Shown piece by piece: positions 62,877 through 64,000 of a stretch of DNA of 64,000 nucleotides. Source of the DNA: Isochrysis galbana. Its lineage: Eukaryota; Haptophyta; Isochrysidales; Isochrysidaceae. Every line of letters begins with the position of its first letter. The stretch's first letter is position 1. The stretch covers positions 2,773,019 to 2,837,018 of the forward strand of contig CM030932.1 of NCBI GenBank assembly GCA_018136815.1, in the 5' to 3' direction. The notes under the pieces were generated by a model. It worked only from the letters and a program-made list of their open reading frames with translations, did no database searches and was not told where the DNA came from. The position numbers and the translations under genes were made by a program.

Positions 62877-63744
62877 TGTGACGAGCTGCTGTGGGCGAGG
62901 AGGGGAGGGGTAAGAGGGGAGGGAGAGAGGGGAGAGGGGGAGGTGGTGTCGCGCCTGCGAGAAGATCCGTCGCCGCGTGACTTCGTGCGCAGGGAGGGAG
63001 GAGAGAGAGAGAGAGAGAGATTTGGAAGAGGGGGGGGGATAGTAAAGAGGTAAAGGGAAGGAGGGGAGCGGGAAGCCAAGGGGTTTAGAGAGGGGGGGGG
63101 AGGGGGGAGGGGGGGGGGGAACGGGCGGGCGGGAGGTGGGGGGGGGGGAGACGGGCGGTGAGAATAGAAGAGAAGGGGAGGGGGGAGAGAGAGAGGGGGC
63201 GCGGGGGGAGAGAGCGTAGAGAGTGAACGCGAGCGAGATAACCCAAAGAAAGGCGTTGGTTATTTATCTTTCCGCTGGTGTCCCATCTTGATCTCGGCGA
63301 TCTCTCTTGGACACCTCGCTGCCCCACACACACACATCCTCTTCGCTTCTTCATCTATTCCATCTGGTTCTCAACTTTCAAGTATTTTGGGAGGAGGTGA
63401 GAGGAAGCAGGAGCGGGAGGAAGCGAGAAGAGAGCGAGAGGAGAGAGAGGAGAGAGAGGAGAGCGAGAAGAGAGAGAGAGAAGGGAGAGGAGAGAGAGAA
63501 GAGAGCAGCAGAGAGTGAGAAACAGCAGCAGAGGAGGGGGGGGGGGGGGGGGGGGCAGGCAGGCAAGGCGAGGAGGTCGTCCGTGTCGGCCGGGCCGACG
63601 GTGATGGGGCGGTGTGCGGCCGGGCGGCGCTTCAGCTCGAGACCATGTTGTACTGCTCTAGAGGTTGCCGCTTCATGGGCATGCCCCATTCCCATGGGTG
63701 AACATCAACATCGGCCTATTGACAACCAGCTTCCAGAGGGGGCT
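62877..63744. other. 5' region of the mutase gene, GA/G-rich
   Basis: Low-complexity purine-rich sequence with GAGAGGA-type repeats at 63410-63510 and G-runs at 63093-63150 and 63537-63556. No gene supported. Confidence 0.45.
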
Positions 63745-64000
63745 GCCACTAGATGAAAAAACTTCTTGATAGTCTCGCCGCGCCCGCGACTCTGCACGTT
63801 AGCTATGCAGCCACGCCCGCTACTCTGGCCCCCCCTCCACCTGCCTTGCGGCCCGTCCCCTCGTGCGCTACCTAGGAGCTGGGTGTGTGGGGTTTCCTGC
63901 AGCAGACGGTGTGTTCCGATCTCCCCGATAGGTTTTCCTCTACTTCCTCCTGCGCCATCGGGCTATCGGTTTTTTGCGTTGTCCGTTGTCTTTTTGCATC
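63745..64000 (-). mobile_element. LINE 3' end, runs off the window
   Basis: AAAAAACTTCTTGATAGTCT then CGCCGCGCCCGCGAC is the complement of the LINE tail. It continues with the complement of the 3' UTR (CCCTCGTGCGCTACCTAGGA, CCTCCTGCGCCATCGGGCTA) up to the window edge, so more of the element may lie beyond. Confidence 0.8.

Overview
This window looks like nuclear DNA of a GC-rich unicellular eukaryote, most likely an alga with a secondary plastid; a haptophyte fits best, but this is an inference. Genes are split by short introns, several acceptors and donors are clear, and two introns read best with a GC donor. A plastid-type DEAD-box helicase starts with a signal-peptide-plus-transit-like leader. 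Two 100-base runs of N (13184-13283, 52972-53071) mark assembly gaps.

Host genes are islands in a sea of repeats. Supported genes: a GOLD-domain/ankyrin protein (3363-5692, minus, 2 exons); an RH3-like plastid DEAD-box RNA helicase (14595-17795, minus, 5 exons); a choline-transporter-like SLC44 protein (37388-39821, minus, 2 exons); an S28 serine carboxypeptidase (42542-44956, plus, 4 exons); a PhyH-type 2-oxoglutarate oxygenase (47559-48659, plus); a YccV/HspQ-domain protein (54405-55157, plus); a charged coiled-coil protein (58375-59268, plus); and cofactor-independent phosphoglycerate mutase (61093-62876, minus, 2 exons). They are unrelated housekeeping genes and do not form a pathway. Weaker candidates lie at 13310-14390, 18745-20170, 20294-21560, 25461-26915 and 47178-47435.

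The repeats form an interlocking mobile system. A LINE (6202-9692) sits inside a (CT)n tract of a larger repeat, whose uninterrupted copy is at 57104-58078, so the pre-insertion allele can be read in the same window. Short non-coding families (called A, B and D here) end in the same short 3' tail as the LINE. Several copies have clear 11-18 bp target-site duplications, and many begin with a small hairpin whose arms differ in sequence but stay complementary. A Ty3-type (chromovirus) LTR fossil at 50007-53770 and a miniature LTR-65 bp-LTR element at 10728-12239 share LTRs and are each flanked by a 5-bp duplication. A Ty1/copia scrap lies at 12972-13183.

From about 20.3 to 32.6 kb lies an accessory region with AT-rich islands, small membrane-protein reading frames, an ankyrin-repeat reading frame at the centre of a 1.34-kb inverted repeat, and several TIR-like ends containing CGTTCCGTCAA. 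This is the least explained part of the window and the best candidate for an undescribed element.
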